Shown: piece after piece, positions 18,901-28,919 of the stretch
How the letters are laid out: each line of letters starts with the position of its first letter
How positions within the stretch are numbered: position 1 is the first letter of the stretch
Source: Methylobacterium tardum
GTDB lineage: Bacteria > Pseudomonadota > Alphaproteobacteria > Rhizobiales > Beijerinckiaceae
Direction of reading: 5' to 3'
Assembly (NCBI RefSeq): GCF_023546765.1
Contig: NZ_CP097484.1
Span: 2,078,001 to 2,142,000, forward strand
DNA length: 64,000 nucleotides
Notes under the pieces: model-generated
What the model saw: the letters and a program-made list of their open reading frames with translations, nothing else
Database searches by the model: none
What the model was told of the DNA's origin: nothing
Translations under genes and position numbers: made by a program

Positions 18901-19912
18901 CGGCCGAGATCTGCCCCGCCACGAGGCTGAGGAACGCGCTGTAATCCGCGTCGAACAGCCGGTAGGGATTGAGGCCCACGATCAGGACGCCGCCACGTCC
19001 GGTGTCGCTGCTGGCGGGGACGGGCAGGAGGGCTGCCCGCTCGGACGGGCGGTTCCAGATTCCGGTCGCGCCGCCGAGGCCGGCCGCCTCCAGATTTGCG
19101 ACGACCGTCACCGTGTGGTTGCGCGCCACGGACCCGATCGGCCAGGGGCCGGCCGCGTCGAGGGCGATCCGGTCGCCGGGGCCGGCCGCTCCCGGGTCCA
19201 GGCCGACCTTGGCGGCGAGTTCGGCCACGTCCTGCCCGGGCTCGATGACGTAGAGCAGCGCGAAGGTGATGTCGTGCGGATCGCGCGCCAGGGCGGTCGC
19301 GCTGCGTTCGCAGGCGGCCCGCCAGGACCGCGCCTGCACGGTCTCGGCGGCCAGCTCCCGCAGCAGGGCGAGCTGTCGGTCGCCCACGACCCTGTGGGTG
19401 TCCTCGCTGTTGGCGCAGATGATCCCGCCCGGCTGGCCGTCGTCGCCGGGGATCGGGCTGTACGAGAAGGTGTAGTAGGTCTCTTCCGGATAGCCGTTGC
19501 GCTCCATGATCAGGAGCTGCTCCTCGACATAGGTCCCCTCGACGCCGCCCATGGCGGTCGCCAGCAGGGGGCCGATATCGGCCCAGATCTCGCGCCAGAC
19601 ATCCGCGGTCGGCCGCCCCAGGGCGTTCGGATGCTTCCCGCCGATGATGGACTTGTAGGCGTCGTTGTACAGGAAGGTCAGGCCGGGCCCCCAGCCGATC
19701 CAGATCGGCTGCCGCGAGGTGAGCATGATGCGCACCGCGGTCTTGAGGCTTTGGGGCCACGCGGGCGCCGGGCCGAGCGGTGTGTCGGCCCAATCATGGC
19801 CGCGAATGAGGGCCCCGAGCTCGCCTCCCCCCGCGAGGAAACTGAGTTCCGGATGGCCTCCGGAGGGCGGAAGATCGGCCAATGCGGTGTTCACGGGCTC
19901 GGGCTGCGGCAA
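15945..19912 (-). CDS. Hybrid sensor kinase with two kinase cores and two receivers (one -1 frameshift)
   Basis: The composite of about 1,322 residues contains, in order: a PAS-like region (45-165), a GAF-like region (180-345), kinase core 1 (His in FFSNVSHEFRTPLTLM near 370; G box FEGSGIGLALV near 545), receiver 1 (VLLADDNAD, LILTDVMMP near 700, LVKPFA near 750) and a PAS region (790-870). Kinase core 2 follows (His in AHDFNNLLAGISGSLEL; FTTKPIGQGTGLGLSMIYGF), then receiver 2 (VLVVDDEPT, LLITDIGLPG). The break is at 17040-17046: the upstream frame reads AVGQLTGG and loses AHDFNNLL unless one base is restored. The start is TTG 19912 or GTG 19894. No membrane segment is visible, so the sensor is probably cytoplasmic. 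It stands alone, antisense to both neighbours; its signal is unknown. Confidence 0.85.
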
Positions 19913-20109
19913 TCCAGGCGTTTACGAGGGATCGCGCGGTCGCGCCAGCGTGATCGGGGTCGGCTCTCGCCCCGGCGTGACGGCGTGACGGCGCGCCCGG
20001 CGCCCGGCGCGGGCCCGCGCGCTCACAGGACGTCAGCCCGCGGGTCGAGACCGTCCGCCTCCGCCGAAGGTCCGGGTTCCGGACCGGGCATGGGGATTCC
20101 CGCGACGCG

Positions 20110-20703
20110 TCACTTGGGACAGGGCTTTCCACTGGGCAGAACGATCTCGCTCTGCCCGTTGTAGATGTCGCCGCCCCGTACGGGCCACGTCCTCTTGTAC
20201 CGGAACGTCCATCCGACGAGCGACGAGAAGACCGGGAAGATCGGGCGATACGGCATCGTCACCTCCGACATCACGAAACGGTCGCCGGCCCGGTCCAGGC
20301 CGGCCGGCGGAAGGCCGAGGGACGATCCGGCCAGGCGGGCCTGACCATTGGATTGAGCACTCGAACAGACCTGCGTCGTGGCCGCAGCGCCGCTCTGGGT
20401 CTGGTACGTGCCCCCCGCCGTCAGGACGATGCTCGCGCGGGACACATCGTACGGGTTGGCGATCGCCTCCAGGGCCGCGAAGACCGGTGACAAGTCCGTG
20501 TAGTTGCCGCGGGAGATCAGGTCGGCCATCGTGGCCGTCGCGTTGTCGAGGCGCTTGCCGATCATGTAGGCGCGCGGCAACTCGATCGAGGCCATGAACA
20601 TCAGGAGCAGGATCGGCGCGATCAGGCTGAACTCGACGGCGCTGACCCCGTTCCGGCTGGCGGTGAAGTCGATCAGGCCGGTGCGCAGACCACCGCTCAG
20701 CAC
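20110..20703 (-). CDS. TadE/TadG-like pilus assembly (pseudopilin-like) protein
   Basis: This 197-residue protein has the TadE N-terminus: a short basic lead with NGVSAVEFSLIAPILLLMFM (about residues 18-37), where the Glu in AVEF sits at the start of a membrane helix. The rest is periplasmic and contains two Cys residues. TadE and TadF are minor pseudopilins of the Tad/Flp pilus (established knowledge). It starts at GTG 20703, overlapping the upstream TadE-like stop by 7 bases, so the pair is co-translated. No tadA, tadB, tadC, cpaB or flp gene is in the window. Confidence 0.8.
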   Translation of the reverse strand: MLSGGLRTGLIDFTASRNGVSAVEFSLIAPILLLMFMASIELPRAYMIGKRLDNATATMADLISRGNYTDLSPVFAALEAIANPYDVSRASIVLTAGGTYQTQSGAAATTQVCSSAQSNGQARLAGSSLGLPPAGLDRAGDRFVMSEVTMPYRPIFPVFSSLVGWTFRYKRTWPVRGGDIYNGQSEIVLPSGKPCPK

Positions 20704-21338
20704 GGTTTCGGCTCGTAATCCTCGGCCCGGAAGATCTCCGTCGTGACCAGCATCTGCGACTTGTCCGACATGATCCGGCCCGTGAAGTCCATCACCTGAA
20801 ACAGACGCATCACCGGGACCGCGACGCGCACCGTCACGGTGTCGCCGCCCTGAGGACAGTCGAAACGCGTGCCGAACCCGACCGTCCAGGTCTTCTTTGT
20901 CCGGTCGAACGGCTCCGTGGGCTTGGTCGCGGCGAACGAGGCTGCCCGCGAGACGTCGAGGCGCAGGTCCGTGCAGGGGAACAGGACCGAGGGCCCGCTG
21001 CAGACGATCTTGCGGAAGCGCTGGCTCGGATCGCTGCCGTCGGCGGCATCCTGGAAGATCCCCGTCCGCAATTGACGGACGCCCCGGTCCACCGCCATGT
21101 CCAGCGTCTGCTGCTCCAGGGCGACGAGACCGGATTCCGCGACGACGCCCAGCAGGGCCAGGAACGGGGCCGCGAGAAGCGCGAACTCCACCGCGGAGGC
21201 GCCGCCCCGGTGGCGGGCGAAACGCCCGACGCGAAACCGCGAATGCACCCGCGCAAGCCGCGCGTCAGAGGAAGCGACCGGGATGACTCGTCCGGGGCCG
21301 AGAGCCGGGATAGCGAGACGCCTGAGGATGCCTGTCAT
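20697..21338 (-). CDS. TadE-like pilus assembly protein
   Basis: This 213-residue protein has a longer basic N-terminal region than its neighbour, then RGGASAVEFALLAAPFLALL and a hydrophobic helix (VVAESGLVALEQQTLDMAVD), the TadE signature with Glu at the helix boundary. The periplasmic part has several Cys residues (KIVCSGPSVLFPCTDLRL; FDCPQGG; C-terminal Cys), which may form disulfides. It is the first gene of a two-gene minus-strand operon and is divergent from the TadG-like gene at 21736. The start could be internal, since the first 40 residues have no clear function. Confidence 0.8.
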   Translation of the reverse strand: MTGILRRLAIPALGPGRVIPVASSDARLARVHSRFRVGRFARHRGGASAVEFALLAAPFLALLGVVAESGLVALEQQTLDMAVDRGVRQLRTGIFQDAADGSDPSQRFRKIVCSGPSVLFPCTDLRLDVSRAASFAATKPTEPFDRTKKTWTVGFGTRFDCPQGGDTVTVRVAVPVMRLFQVMDFTGRIMSDKSQMLVTTEIFRAEDYEPKPC

Positions 21339-21735
21339 ACGCGGGAACTCTGCAGGTCGTGCGCCGGCGCCGTCTCTTCGCAGGGCACGATCTCGGGCGA
21401 GTTTGCCGGCTGCCCGTTTAGAAAGCGTTCCAGACAGCCAATAATCGTCCGGCTTTCAGAGGGGCGCGTGGTAAAACTTCGCTTTTCCCACAAGCAGCAG
21501 CATTAGTTCCGCCGCCCACAAGGACAAGGCAGAATAACATGCATCAACTCTGGCAACGATTTAAGGTTGCTTAGAGCAGCGTTGACCATATCCCCTCGGG
21601 CGTGGCGGGGATCCCTGCCGATCGGAACCTGCCTGCACGCACTGGGGCCCGGCGCGACGAATTCTTTAAGGGGCCGCCTGATAATGCGGAGCGTCAGCCC
21701 GTCCCGAGGACACGATCATTTCCTACCTGCGGCGC
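21339..21735. promoter_or_regulatory. Divergent promoter region between TadE-like and TadG-like genes
   Basis: These 397 bases hold no convincing gene. The central part (about 21470-21590) is AT-richer, with TTAAGGTTGCTTAGA near 21560. That loosely resembles a CtrA half-site pair (TTAA with 7-base spacing), which would fit the cell-cycle control of Tad pili in alphaproteobacteria; the match is imperfect and only suggestive. The three Tad-like genes read outwards from this region. Confidence 0.35.
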
Positions 21736-23100
21736 ATGCTCCTGGGCTTGGTGAGCGCTCTGCCGAACCGGTCCGGCAGCGTGGCGGTGACCTTCGGCCT
21801 GAGCGCGGTTGTCCTGCTCGGCCTTGTCGGCGGCGGCATCGACTACGCGCGCGTCGCGTCGCGCCGTGCGCAGCTGCAGAACGCCGCCGACGTGGGCGTG
21901 CTGTCCGGTGGAAACACCATGAAGCTTGCCGCGTCCAGCATCGCCGCCGTGCAGGGCGTGACCGAGCAGGCCATCCGCACCAATGCGCCGTCGTCGCCCG
22001 ACCAGCCGTTCACGGTGACCGTGGCGGTGGCGAGCGACAAGACCAGCGTGGCGGCGCAGGTCCAAGACACGGTGAAGCTCGCCTTCGGACCCTTCCTCGG
22101 TATCCGTTCACAGACCATCTCGGTGCGCGCCAAGGCCAGCGTCGTCGGCAAGATGCGGTTGTGCATGCTTACCCTCGACCCGTCGGCGCCGGGCGCCTTC
22201 AATCTGCAGAAGAACGCGCAAGTCACCGCCAACGGCTGCTCGCTCTACTCCAACTCGACCAACCCGACCGGCATGGTCGGCGGCGACAGCTCGCTGGCGA
22301 GGGCCGACACCATCTGCTCGGCCGGCGGTTACCTCGGGGTTCGCGCGAACTTCGCGCCGCCGCCGCAGACCGGATGCCCGGTGATCGCGGATCCGCTGCT
22401 GGGCCGCGCCAACCCTCCGGTCGGCGCCTGCGCGAGCCTGCCCTTCCCGTTCAACCTGCTGCCGCTCACCCAGATGCAGACGATCGACAAGGACGTCACG
22501 CTCGATCCCGGGACCTACTGCTTCGGCCTCCAGATCAAGAAGAAGGCCGTGGTGACGATGAAGCCCGGCATCTACGTGTTCAAGGACGGCCCTCTGATCG
22601 TGAAGGACAGTGCCACGCTCACCGGCGCGGATGTCGGCTTCTATTTCGTGGGCGACAAGGCGGGCCTGCTCTTCGACAAGAAGACGACCGTCAGCCTCAC
22701 GGCGCCGACCACCGGCGATATGGCGGGCTTGCTGATGGCCGAGCAGACGACCGTCTCCAACCCGATCGATCCGGCCCTGGGCGTCGTCGACGATGTCACC
22801 GGGCTGCTGCTGCCGCCGACGCCGCCGCCGCTCGGCCAGACGAAGCCGATGCGGATCTACCGGATCATCAGCAACAACGCCCGCACGATGCTGGGCACGA
22901 TCTACCTGCCGGCCGGACGCCTCGTCATCGATGCCGACAAGCCGGTGGCGGATCAATCCGCCTACACCGTCGTGGTGGCGCAGCAGGTGAATCTCTACGA
23001 GGGGCCGAACCTCTACCTCAACGCCAATTACGACGCGACGAGCGTCCCGGTGCCCAAGGGCGTGGGACCGATCAGCGGCAAGCTGCTGATCACGCAGTGA
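21736..23100 (+). CDS. TadG-like pilus-associated protein with repetitive beta-rich C-terminus
   Basis: This 454-residue protein starts with the TadG N-terminus (NRSGSVAVTFGLSAVVLLGL, then VGGGIDYARVASRRAQLQNA), a single membrane helix with a GIDYAR boundary. The periplasmic part carries several Cys residues, then a repetitive beta-rich stretch at about residues 255-440: LDPGTYCFGLQIKKKAVVTM, KPGIYVFKDGPLIVKDSATL, GADVGFYFVGDKAGLLF and LSAPTTGDMAGLLMA. That rhythm suggests a parallel beta-helix or similar adhesin-type fold (inference). No von Willebrand A motif is present, unlike classic TadG. The start is ATG 21736; the frame is open back to 21685 without an ATG. It is probably exported and surface- or periplasm-associated. 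Confidence 0.75.
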   Translation: MLLGLVSALPNRSGSVAVTFGLSAVVLLGLVGGGIDYARVASRRAQLQNAADVGVLSGGNTMKLAASSIAAVQGVTEQAIRTNAPSSPDQPFTVTVAVASDKTSVAAQVQDTVKLAFGPFLGIRSQTISVRAKASVVGKMRLCMLTLDPSAPGAFNLQKNAQVTANGCSLYSNSTNPTGMVGGDSSLARADTICSAGGYLGVRANFAPPPQTGCPVIADPLLGRANPPVGACASLPFPFNLLPLTQMQTIDKDVTLDPGTYCFGLQIKKKAVVTMKPGIYVFKDGPLIVKDSATLTGADVGFYFVGDKAGLLFDKKTTVSLTAPTTGDMAGLLMAEQTTVSNPIDPALGVVDDVTGLLLPPTPPPLGQTKPMRIYRIISNNARTMLGTIYLPAGRLVIDADKPVADQSAYTVVVAQQVNLYEGPNLYLNANYDATSVPVPKGVGPISGKLLITQ

Positions 23101-23154
23101 GTGGAGTGACGATGCCGGGCCTGCGCCGATGGAACCTCGTCCGGGAGTGACGCG

Positions 23155-24192
23155 ATGCTCGCTCTGATCCTCGGCGATTCCGAGATGAACAACCTGCTGA
23201 TGCTGCAGGCGCTGAAGCCCGTGGCCGATTGCGAGCCCGTGGCCTTCACCTGTCCTCGGGCGGCGCTCGAATTCCTGCGGGCGCATGTCGACCGGATCGG
23301 CGTCGTCGTCACCGATTACGACATGCACGGCCTGACCGGTCTCGAGGTCATCGCGGCCGCCCGGGCGGTGCCGGGCTTCGCGCATGTGCCGATCGTCATG
23401 GTGACGAGCCTCGATCAGCGCAGCCTGCGTCACGAGGCCCTGCGCGCCGGCGCCACCGACTTCCTCGGCAAGCCCTGCGATCCGGTCGAGATCCAGGCGC
23501 GCATCACCAACCTGATGCGGATCAGTACGGCGCACCGGCAGGAGCAGGACCGCACCGTCTGGCTCGCCCGCGAGGTTGCGGCCGCGGTCTCGGTGATCGA
23601 GGCGCGGGAACACGAGATCATCGCCCTGCTGATGCGCGCCGCCGAGCACCGCGACACCGATACCGGCGATCACATCGCCCGGGTGGCGGGCTATGTGGGC
23701 GTGATCGCCCGGAACCTCGGCTTCGAGCCCGCCGCGATCCAGACCCTGAAGCTCGCCTCCACGATGCACGATGTCGGCAAGATCGGGGTCCCCGACTCGA
23801 TCCTGCTGAAGCGCGGGCCACTCTCCGCCGACGAGCGCGCCGAGATGGAGAAGCACGCCGAGCGCGGGCGCCGGATCCTGGAGGGCAGCAGCTCCGACGT
23901 CGTGCGGCTCGCCGCCGAGATCGCCGAGAGCCACCACGAGCGCTGGGACGGCACGGGCTATCCGAAGGGCCTCAAAGGCGAGGCGATCCCGCTCTCCGGC
24001 CGCATCGTGGCGGTGGCCGACGTGTTCGACGCCTTGGTGACGGAGCGCCCCTACAAGACCGCGTGGCCCCTCGATCGCGCGCGGGCCTTCGTGGCCGATC
24101 AGGCCGGCCTCCATTTCGACCCGCGCTGCGTCGAAGCCTTCCTCTCCGGCTGGGACGAGGTGGAGCAGACCTGGATCCGGGCCGCCGCCTGA
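23155..24192 (+). CDS. RpfG-type response regulator with HD-GYP phosphodiesterase domain
   Basis: This 345-residue protein has an N-terminal receiver (1-125: VVVTDYDMHGLTG with the phospho-acceptor Asp near 54, VMVTSLD, FLGKPCDP) and a C-terminal HD-GYP domain. The catalytic motifs are intact: EHRDTDTGDHIARVAGY, STMHDVGKIGVPDSIL (HD near 205) and HHERWDGTGYPKGLKGEAIP (GYP near 265). HD-GYP enzymes hydrolyse cyclic-di-GMP to GMP or pGpG. It lies just downstream of the TadG-like gene and 65 bases upstream of a hybrid kinase, its likely phosphodonor. Confidence 0.93.
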   Translation: MLALILGDSEMNNLLMLQALKPVADCEPVAFTCPRAALEFLRAHVDRIGVVVTDYDMHGLTGLEVIAAARAVPGFAHVPIVMVTSLDQRSLRHEALRAGATDFLGKPCDPVEIQARITNLMRISTAHRQEQDRTVWLAREVAAAVSVIEAREHEIIALLMRAAEHRDTDTGDHIARVAGYVGVIARNLGFEPAAIQTLKLASTMHDVGKIGVPDSILLKRGPLSADERAEMEKHAERGRRILEGSSSDVVRLAAEIAESHHERWDGTGYPKGLKGEAIPLSGRIVAVADVFDALVTERPYKTAWPLDRARAFVADQAGLHFDPRCVEAFLSGWDEVEQTWIRAAA

Positions 24193-24257
24193 TCCGACCC
24201 GCCGCCTCCCGCCCTCCCCTCGATCAGGCCCGTCCGGGCCCCGTACAGGAGCGTACC

Positions 24258-26956
24258 GTGCACCTCGCCTGGCTCAGGCCGAAACGCTCCCTGGCCGGCC
24301 GGCTCGCCCTGGCCGTCACCGGCGCCGTCACGGCGGCGCTCATCCTGGCCGCGGCCCTGTCGGTCTGGCGCGAGGTGTCCCGCTACGCCGCCGACAAGCA
24401 CGCCGCGCTCGAGGCGGTCGCACAGGTCTTCGCCCATGGGGGCGCCCGGGCGACGGCGGAGAACGACGCCGACGCGGCGGCCGCGTCCCTGCGGGCGATC
24501 GGCGAGGTGCCGTCCATCGTCTACGGCGCGATCGAGCGGCTCGACGGGTCCGTGCTCGCCGAGCAGGGACTCGGCCTGCGCCTGATTCAGGACGCCGCCC
24601 AGGACGGCGAGGATTTGTCCCTCCTGCGCATGCTCGCCACCCGGACCCTGCGAGCGGCCGCAACCATCAAGGAGAATGGCCGCCCGGTCGGCCGCGTCGT
24701 CCTGATCGGCGAGACCGACGACATCCTCGACCACGTCCGGGCCGCCGGCGAGAACGCCGCGCTGGCCGCGCTCCTCGCCATCGCCATCGGCCTCGGCGTC
24801 TCGCTGTACCTGCAGCGCAGCGTCACGCGCCCGCTGGCGGCGCTCGCCCGCACCATGGACGCGGCGCGCCTGCGCCACGATTACGCGCAGCGCGCCCCGG
24901 TGGAGAGCGACGACGAGGTCGGCGCGCTGGCGCGCACCTTCAACGACCTGCTCTCGGCCGTGAACGCGCGCGACCACCAGCTCGCCGCCCACAGTGCCCA
25001 CCTCGAAGAGGAGGTCCGCGCCCGGACCGCGGACCTGAGCGAGGCCAAGCAGGTCGCCGAGAGCGCCAACGCCGCCAAGTCGAGCTTCCTCGCCACGATG
25101 AGCCACGAGATCCGGACGCCGATGAACGGCGTGCTGGTGATGGCCGAGCTGCTGGCGAGTTCCGACCTGCCGGTGCGCCAGCGCCGCTACGCCGAGGTAA
25201 TCGCCCGGTCCGGCCAGTCGCTGATGGCAATCATCAACGACATCCTCGACTTCGCGAAGGTCGAGGCCGGCAAGCTCGACCTCGAGCGCGTGGCCGTGAA
25301 CCCCGCCGAGATCGTCGACACGGCCATCACCCTGTTCGCCGAGCGGGCCCGGTCGGCCGGGCTCGACCTCGCGGCCTCGGTGGCGCCGGACTTGCCGCGG
25401 GCGATCCTCGGCGATCCGGTCCGCCTCGGGCAGGTGGTGAGCAACTTCGTGTCGAACGCCCTGAAGTTCACCGAGGCCGGACACGTTTCCGTCCGTCTGG
25501 CGATCGAGGCCGACGGATGCCTGCTCGTCGCCGTGACCGATACCGGCATCGGCATCCCGCAGGACAAGCTCGCCACGATCTTCTCGGCCTTCGCGCAGGC
25601 CGACCAATCCACCACCCGGCGCTTCGGCGGCACCGGGCTCGGGCTCTCGATCGCCCAGCGGATCGTCGAGGCGATGGGCGGCACCGTGGCGGTCGCGAGC
25701 CGCGTCGGCGTGGGATCGACCTTCTCGGCGCGCATCCCCGGGAGATCGTCGAGGCCGCCCGGCCGATCCGGCGGCAACCGGGCGTGCCGGCTCCGGTCGT
25801 CCTGCGCATGGCCGGTCCCGCCACCCGGGATGCCCTCGCGTCGAGCCTCGCGGCGACCGGGTTCGAGGCCGTCGAGGCGGCCGGCGGCGCGAAGGCCCAC
25901 TGGATCCTCGACGCCGCCGCCCTCGCGGCGACGGGCCGCCGGCCGGAGGGCGCGGCGCGCGTCCTCGCCCTCGGGCCGCCGGGGGACGAGGCCGCCGACC
26001 GGGTGCTCCGGGCCGGGCTCGCCGACGAGGTCCTGCGCTGGCCCGTGGTCCAGGCGGAGTGGCAGCCCGTCCTCGCGGCGCTCGCGGAGGGCGGCGCCCT
26101 CGCTGCCCCCACCGCGCGCGCCGTGCCGACCGAGGCTTTGCCGCGCTTCCCCGGCTTGCGCGTGCTCGTGGCCGACGACAGCGCGGTCAACCGCGAGGTC
26201 GCCCTGGAGGCCCTGGCACGCTGCGGCGTCACGGACGTCGTGGCGGTGGAGGACGGGGCCGCGGCCGTACAGGAAGCCGGCGCGCAGCCGTTCGACCTGA
26301 TCCTGATGGACGGCAGCATGCCGGTGCTCGACGGTTTCGCCGCCGCCCGGGCGATCCGTCAGCGCGAGGCGTCCGCCGGAGGCCGCCGCACCCCGATCAT
26401 CGCGCTCACCGCCCATGTCCTGGCCGAGGCGGCCGAGTCGGCAGCGGCGGCCGGCATGGACGGGACGCTCGCGAAGCCCTTCACCCTGCGGCAGCTGGCC
26501 GAGCTCCTGCAGGCGCACGCGCCTGAGCTCCGGGACGGGGCACCGGACGCCATCACCCCGGCGCAACCGGAAGGATTGTCGGCGGCCGTGCCGGCGCCCG
26601 ACGATCTGCTCGACGCCGAGGTGCTGGACGGCCTCCTCGGCCTCGGGGACGGCGCTTTCCTGGACCGCATTCTCGGCCTGTACCGGGCGCAGGCCCCCCA
26701 GGCGCTGTCCGCTCTGCGCGCCGCTCTCACCGACTCGGACCAGCCGGCCATCGCCAGGGCCGCGCACAGCTTGAAATCCATGAGCGCCAACATCGGCGCG
26801 CGGGCCCTGGTCGAGCCGCTGCGGGCCATCGAGCTGGCGGCCCGGGATTCGGCCTGCGCCGAAGCGCCGTCCGCGTGCGACGCGCTGGAGCGGCTGCTCG
26901 ACGCGACGGTGGCGGGGCTCGACCGGCGGACACGGGGCCACAGGGCCGCGGCCTAG
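24258..26956 (+). CDS. Membrane hybrid histidine kinase with receiver and HPt domains (one -1 frameshift)
   Basis: The composite is about 899 residues. It has two membrane segments (about 14-36 and 167-185) around a periplasmic sensor, HAMP (about 186-238), a kinase core (SFLATMSHEIRTPMNGVLVM with the His near 283; G box RFGGTGLGLSIAQRI near 458), a degenerate receiver-like region, a receiver (LRVLVADDSAVN, DLILMDGSMPVLDG, LAKPFTL) and a C-terminal HPt with AAHSLKSMSANIGA. This is the BarA/ArcB-type phosphorelay layout. The shift at 25738-25744 is a CCCCGGG run one G short. The start is GTG 24258 with AGGAG 6 bases upstream. It is likely co-transcribed with the HD-GYP regulator. Confidence 0.9.
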
Positions 26957-27223
26957 GATCCGCGCCGACACCTTCGGGGCTGCCGGTCCCTTGCGCTGAC
27001 GCAGGCGGATGCGCGCTCAGATGGCACTGGCGCCGAGAGCCGGCCCGAGATTCCCTCGGCATCCTGACGCGCTGACGAGGCTGCGGGTGCAACGCGCGCA
27101 CGGCTGGGCGCGTCCGGACGCGCGGGTCGCGACGGTCCGAGTGTGATGGATGGGGTCGAGAGGGGGGCCGCGTCGAGTCTCCGGACCGGCGATGCGACGG
27201 ATCCGAAGCGTATCCTCACGGGG

Positions 27224-28783
27224 TCAGGAGGCGCTCACCAGCTGCAGGGTTCCCCGCGGGGGCGTCGCCGGCACGCCCTGCGGCGCGGCGCAGCGGGTCT
27301 GATTGCGGCCGCCCGCCTTGGCCTCGTAGAGCGCGCCGTCGGCCAGCCGGTACAGGTCCGGCACGGACGGGCCCCGGCCATGGCTCGGCACCGCGCAGGC
27401 GAGCCCGATGCTCACCGTGACGGCGCCTGCACCGATCCCCGCAGAGGCCACCGTGAGCGCGCGGATTTCGGCATGGACCCTGTCGGCGATGCGCAGGGCG
27501 CCGGCCTCGTCGGTGTCCGGCAGCAGGATCGCGAATTCCTCGCCGCCGATGCGGCTGACGAGATCCTCCGGGCGGTGGACGCTCGCGGACAGGCGGCGCG
27601 CAAGCCCCTTCAGCACCTCGTCGCCCACCGGATGCCCGTACCGGTCGTTGTAGCGCTTGAAATGGTCGGCATCGGCGATCAGCAGTGCCAGTGGTCGGCC
27701 CGCGTCGCGGGCCGCCGCGCGCGCCAGCGCGAACCTGTCCTCGAAGCAGCGGCGGTTCGGCAGGCCCGTCAGGGCGTCCGTGCGCGACAGCGTCGCCAGC
27801 TCGGCCCGCATCGCCTCCCGCCGGCGCAGCTCGCGCCCGAACAGCAGGGAGAGCGCGATCGTGAGCCCGCAGAGCACCAGCAGGACGCTGCCGATCACGG
27901 TCGCCCGCGCGTACCAGTCGGCCTCGACGTCCCGCGTGGACAGGGCGACGTTCAGGATCAGCGGTAGGGCGCCGATGCGCGTGAAGGTGTAGTAGCGCTC
28001 GATCCCGTCGCGCACGGAGGTGGCGACGAAGCTGCCGCGTCCCTCCCGCATGAATCTCCGGAAGGTGGGCGCCTGCGCGATGTTCGCCCCGATATCGGCC
28101 TGCTCGGATGGGTAGCGCATCAGGCGGGTGCCGTCGTTCAGGTAGAGGTTGATCGCGCCGCCGCGGCCGAGATCGATCTCGCCGAACAGGTGCGCGAAGT
28201 ACGACAGCTTCAGGCTGCCCAGGACCACGCCGCCGAAGCTTCCGTCCGGCTTGTCGACGCGCCGGCTGAACGGCAGCATGGGCTCGCCGGTCAGGCGCGA
28301 GACGATCGGCGTTCCGACATGAAGGCCCAGCCCGGCGCGCGCCCTGTGAACCTGGAAGTACTCCCGGTCCGCGTAATTGCCCTTGCGGGCCGGCACGGCA
28401 TCAATGTCGTCCACCGCGTCGCCGCGCTCATCCAGGATGAGCATCACGCCCATGTCGCGGGCGGTGGCCGCGCGATCGAACAGGATGAGCTGGCGCATCT
28501 GCGCGCTGGCCTGACCCAGGCCCGGAGCCCGCAGATTTTCGACGGCGGCCCGGATCGAGAGATCATACATCTCGACATTGCGCGCGATGTCGCGCTCCAG
28601 CACCTGCAGGAGGTTCCGCGAGGTCTGCTCGGCCCTGTCCCAGGCATCCCGGCGCAGATCGAGCAGCATCAGGCCGGACGCCGCCAGCATGCCGACCGGC
28701 GCGAGGACGCCGAGCGCGATCCAGGTCCGGGCCGACCTGAGGCACGCGTTCAAGTGCCGCAACAGAATCATCGGCACATCCAC
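27224..28783 (-). CDS. Membrane diguanylate cyclase with Cache-type sensor
   Basis: This 519-residue protein has a membrane segment at about 21-40, a periplasmic Cache-like sensor (about 41-285; ADREYFQVHRARAGLGLHVG and GEPMLPFSRRVDKPDGSFGG are typical), a second membrane segment near 295-312 and a C-terminal GGDEF domain. The domain has LSRTDALTGLPNRRCFEDRF and the active-site loop SRIGGEEFAILLPDTD, a functional GGEEF variant, so it should make cyclic-di-GMP from GTP. The usual I-site RxxD upstream of the loop reads HRPED, so product inhibition may persist. It starts at GTG 28783 or ATG 28771. It is convergent with the kinase/HD-GYP pair. Confidence 0.93.
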   Translation of the reverse strand: MDVPMILLRHLNACLRSARTWIALGVLAPVGMLAASGLMLLDLRRDAWDRAEQTSRNLLQVLERDIARNVEMYDLSIRAAVENLRAPGLGQASAQMRQLILFDRAATARDMGVMLILDERGDAVDDIDAVPARKGNYADREYFQVHRARAGLGLHVGTPIVSRLTGEPMLPFSRRVDKPDGSFGGVVLGSLKLSYFAHLFGEIDLGRGGAINLYLNDGTRLMRYPSEQADIGANIAQAPTFRRFMREGRGSFVATSVRDGIERYYTFTRIGALPLILNVALSTRDVEADWYARATVIGSVLLVLCGLTIALSLLFGRELRRREAMRAELATLSRTDALTGLPNRRCFEDRFALARAAARDAGRPLALLIADADHFKRYNDRYGHPVGDEVLKGLARRLSASVHRPEDLVSRIGGEEFAILLPDTDEAGALRIADRVHAEIRALTVASAGIGAGAVTVSIGLACAVPSHGRGPSVPDLYRLADGALYEAKAGGRNQTRCAAPQGVPATPPRGTLQLVSAS

Positions 28784-28919
28784 GCCAAGCCGCCGGTCGG
28801 GTCAGACGGATTGGCATGGCGGGACTTAACCACCGCTTTCGCTCGGGGTTAGACTCGAGGTCATCGTGTGGAGGACTGGTATTCGAGCGCGAAGGTGAGA
28901 CAGGTGCTCGGATCCGAGG

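Noticed and set aside
17372..20164. 930-codon open frame on the plus strand
   Set aside because: It lies antisense to the hybrid kinase and reads as low-complexity Arg/Gly/Ala/His sequence typical of GC-rich shadow frames; no domain visible.
22108..24114. 668-codon open frame on the minus strand
   Set aside because: It is antisense to the TadG-like and HD-GYP genes, without motifs.
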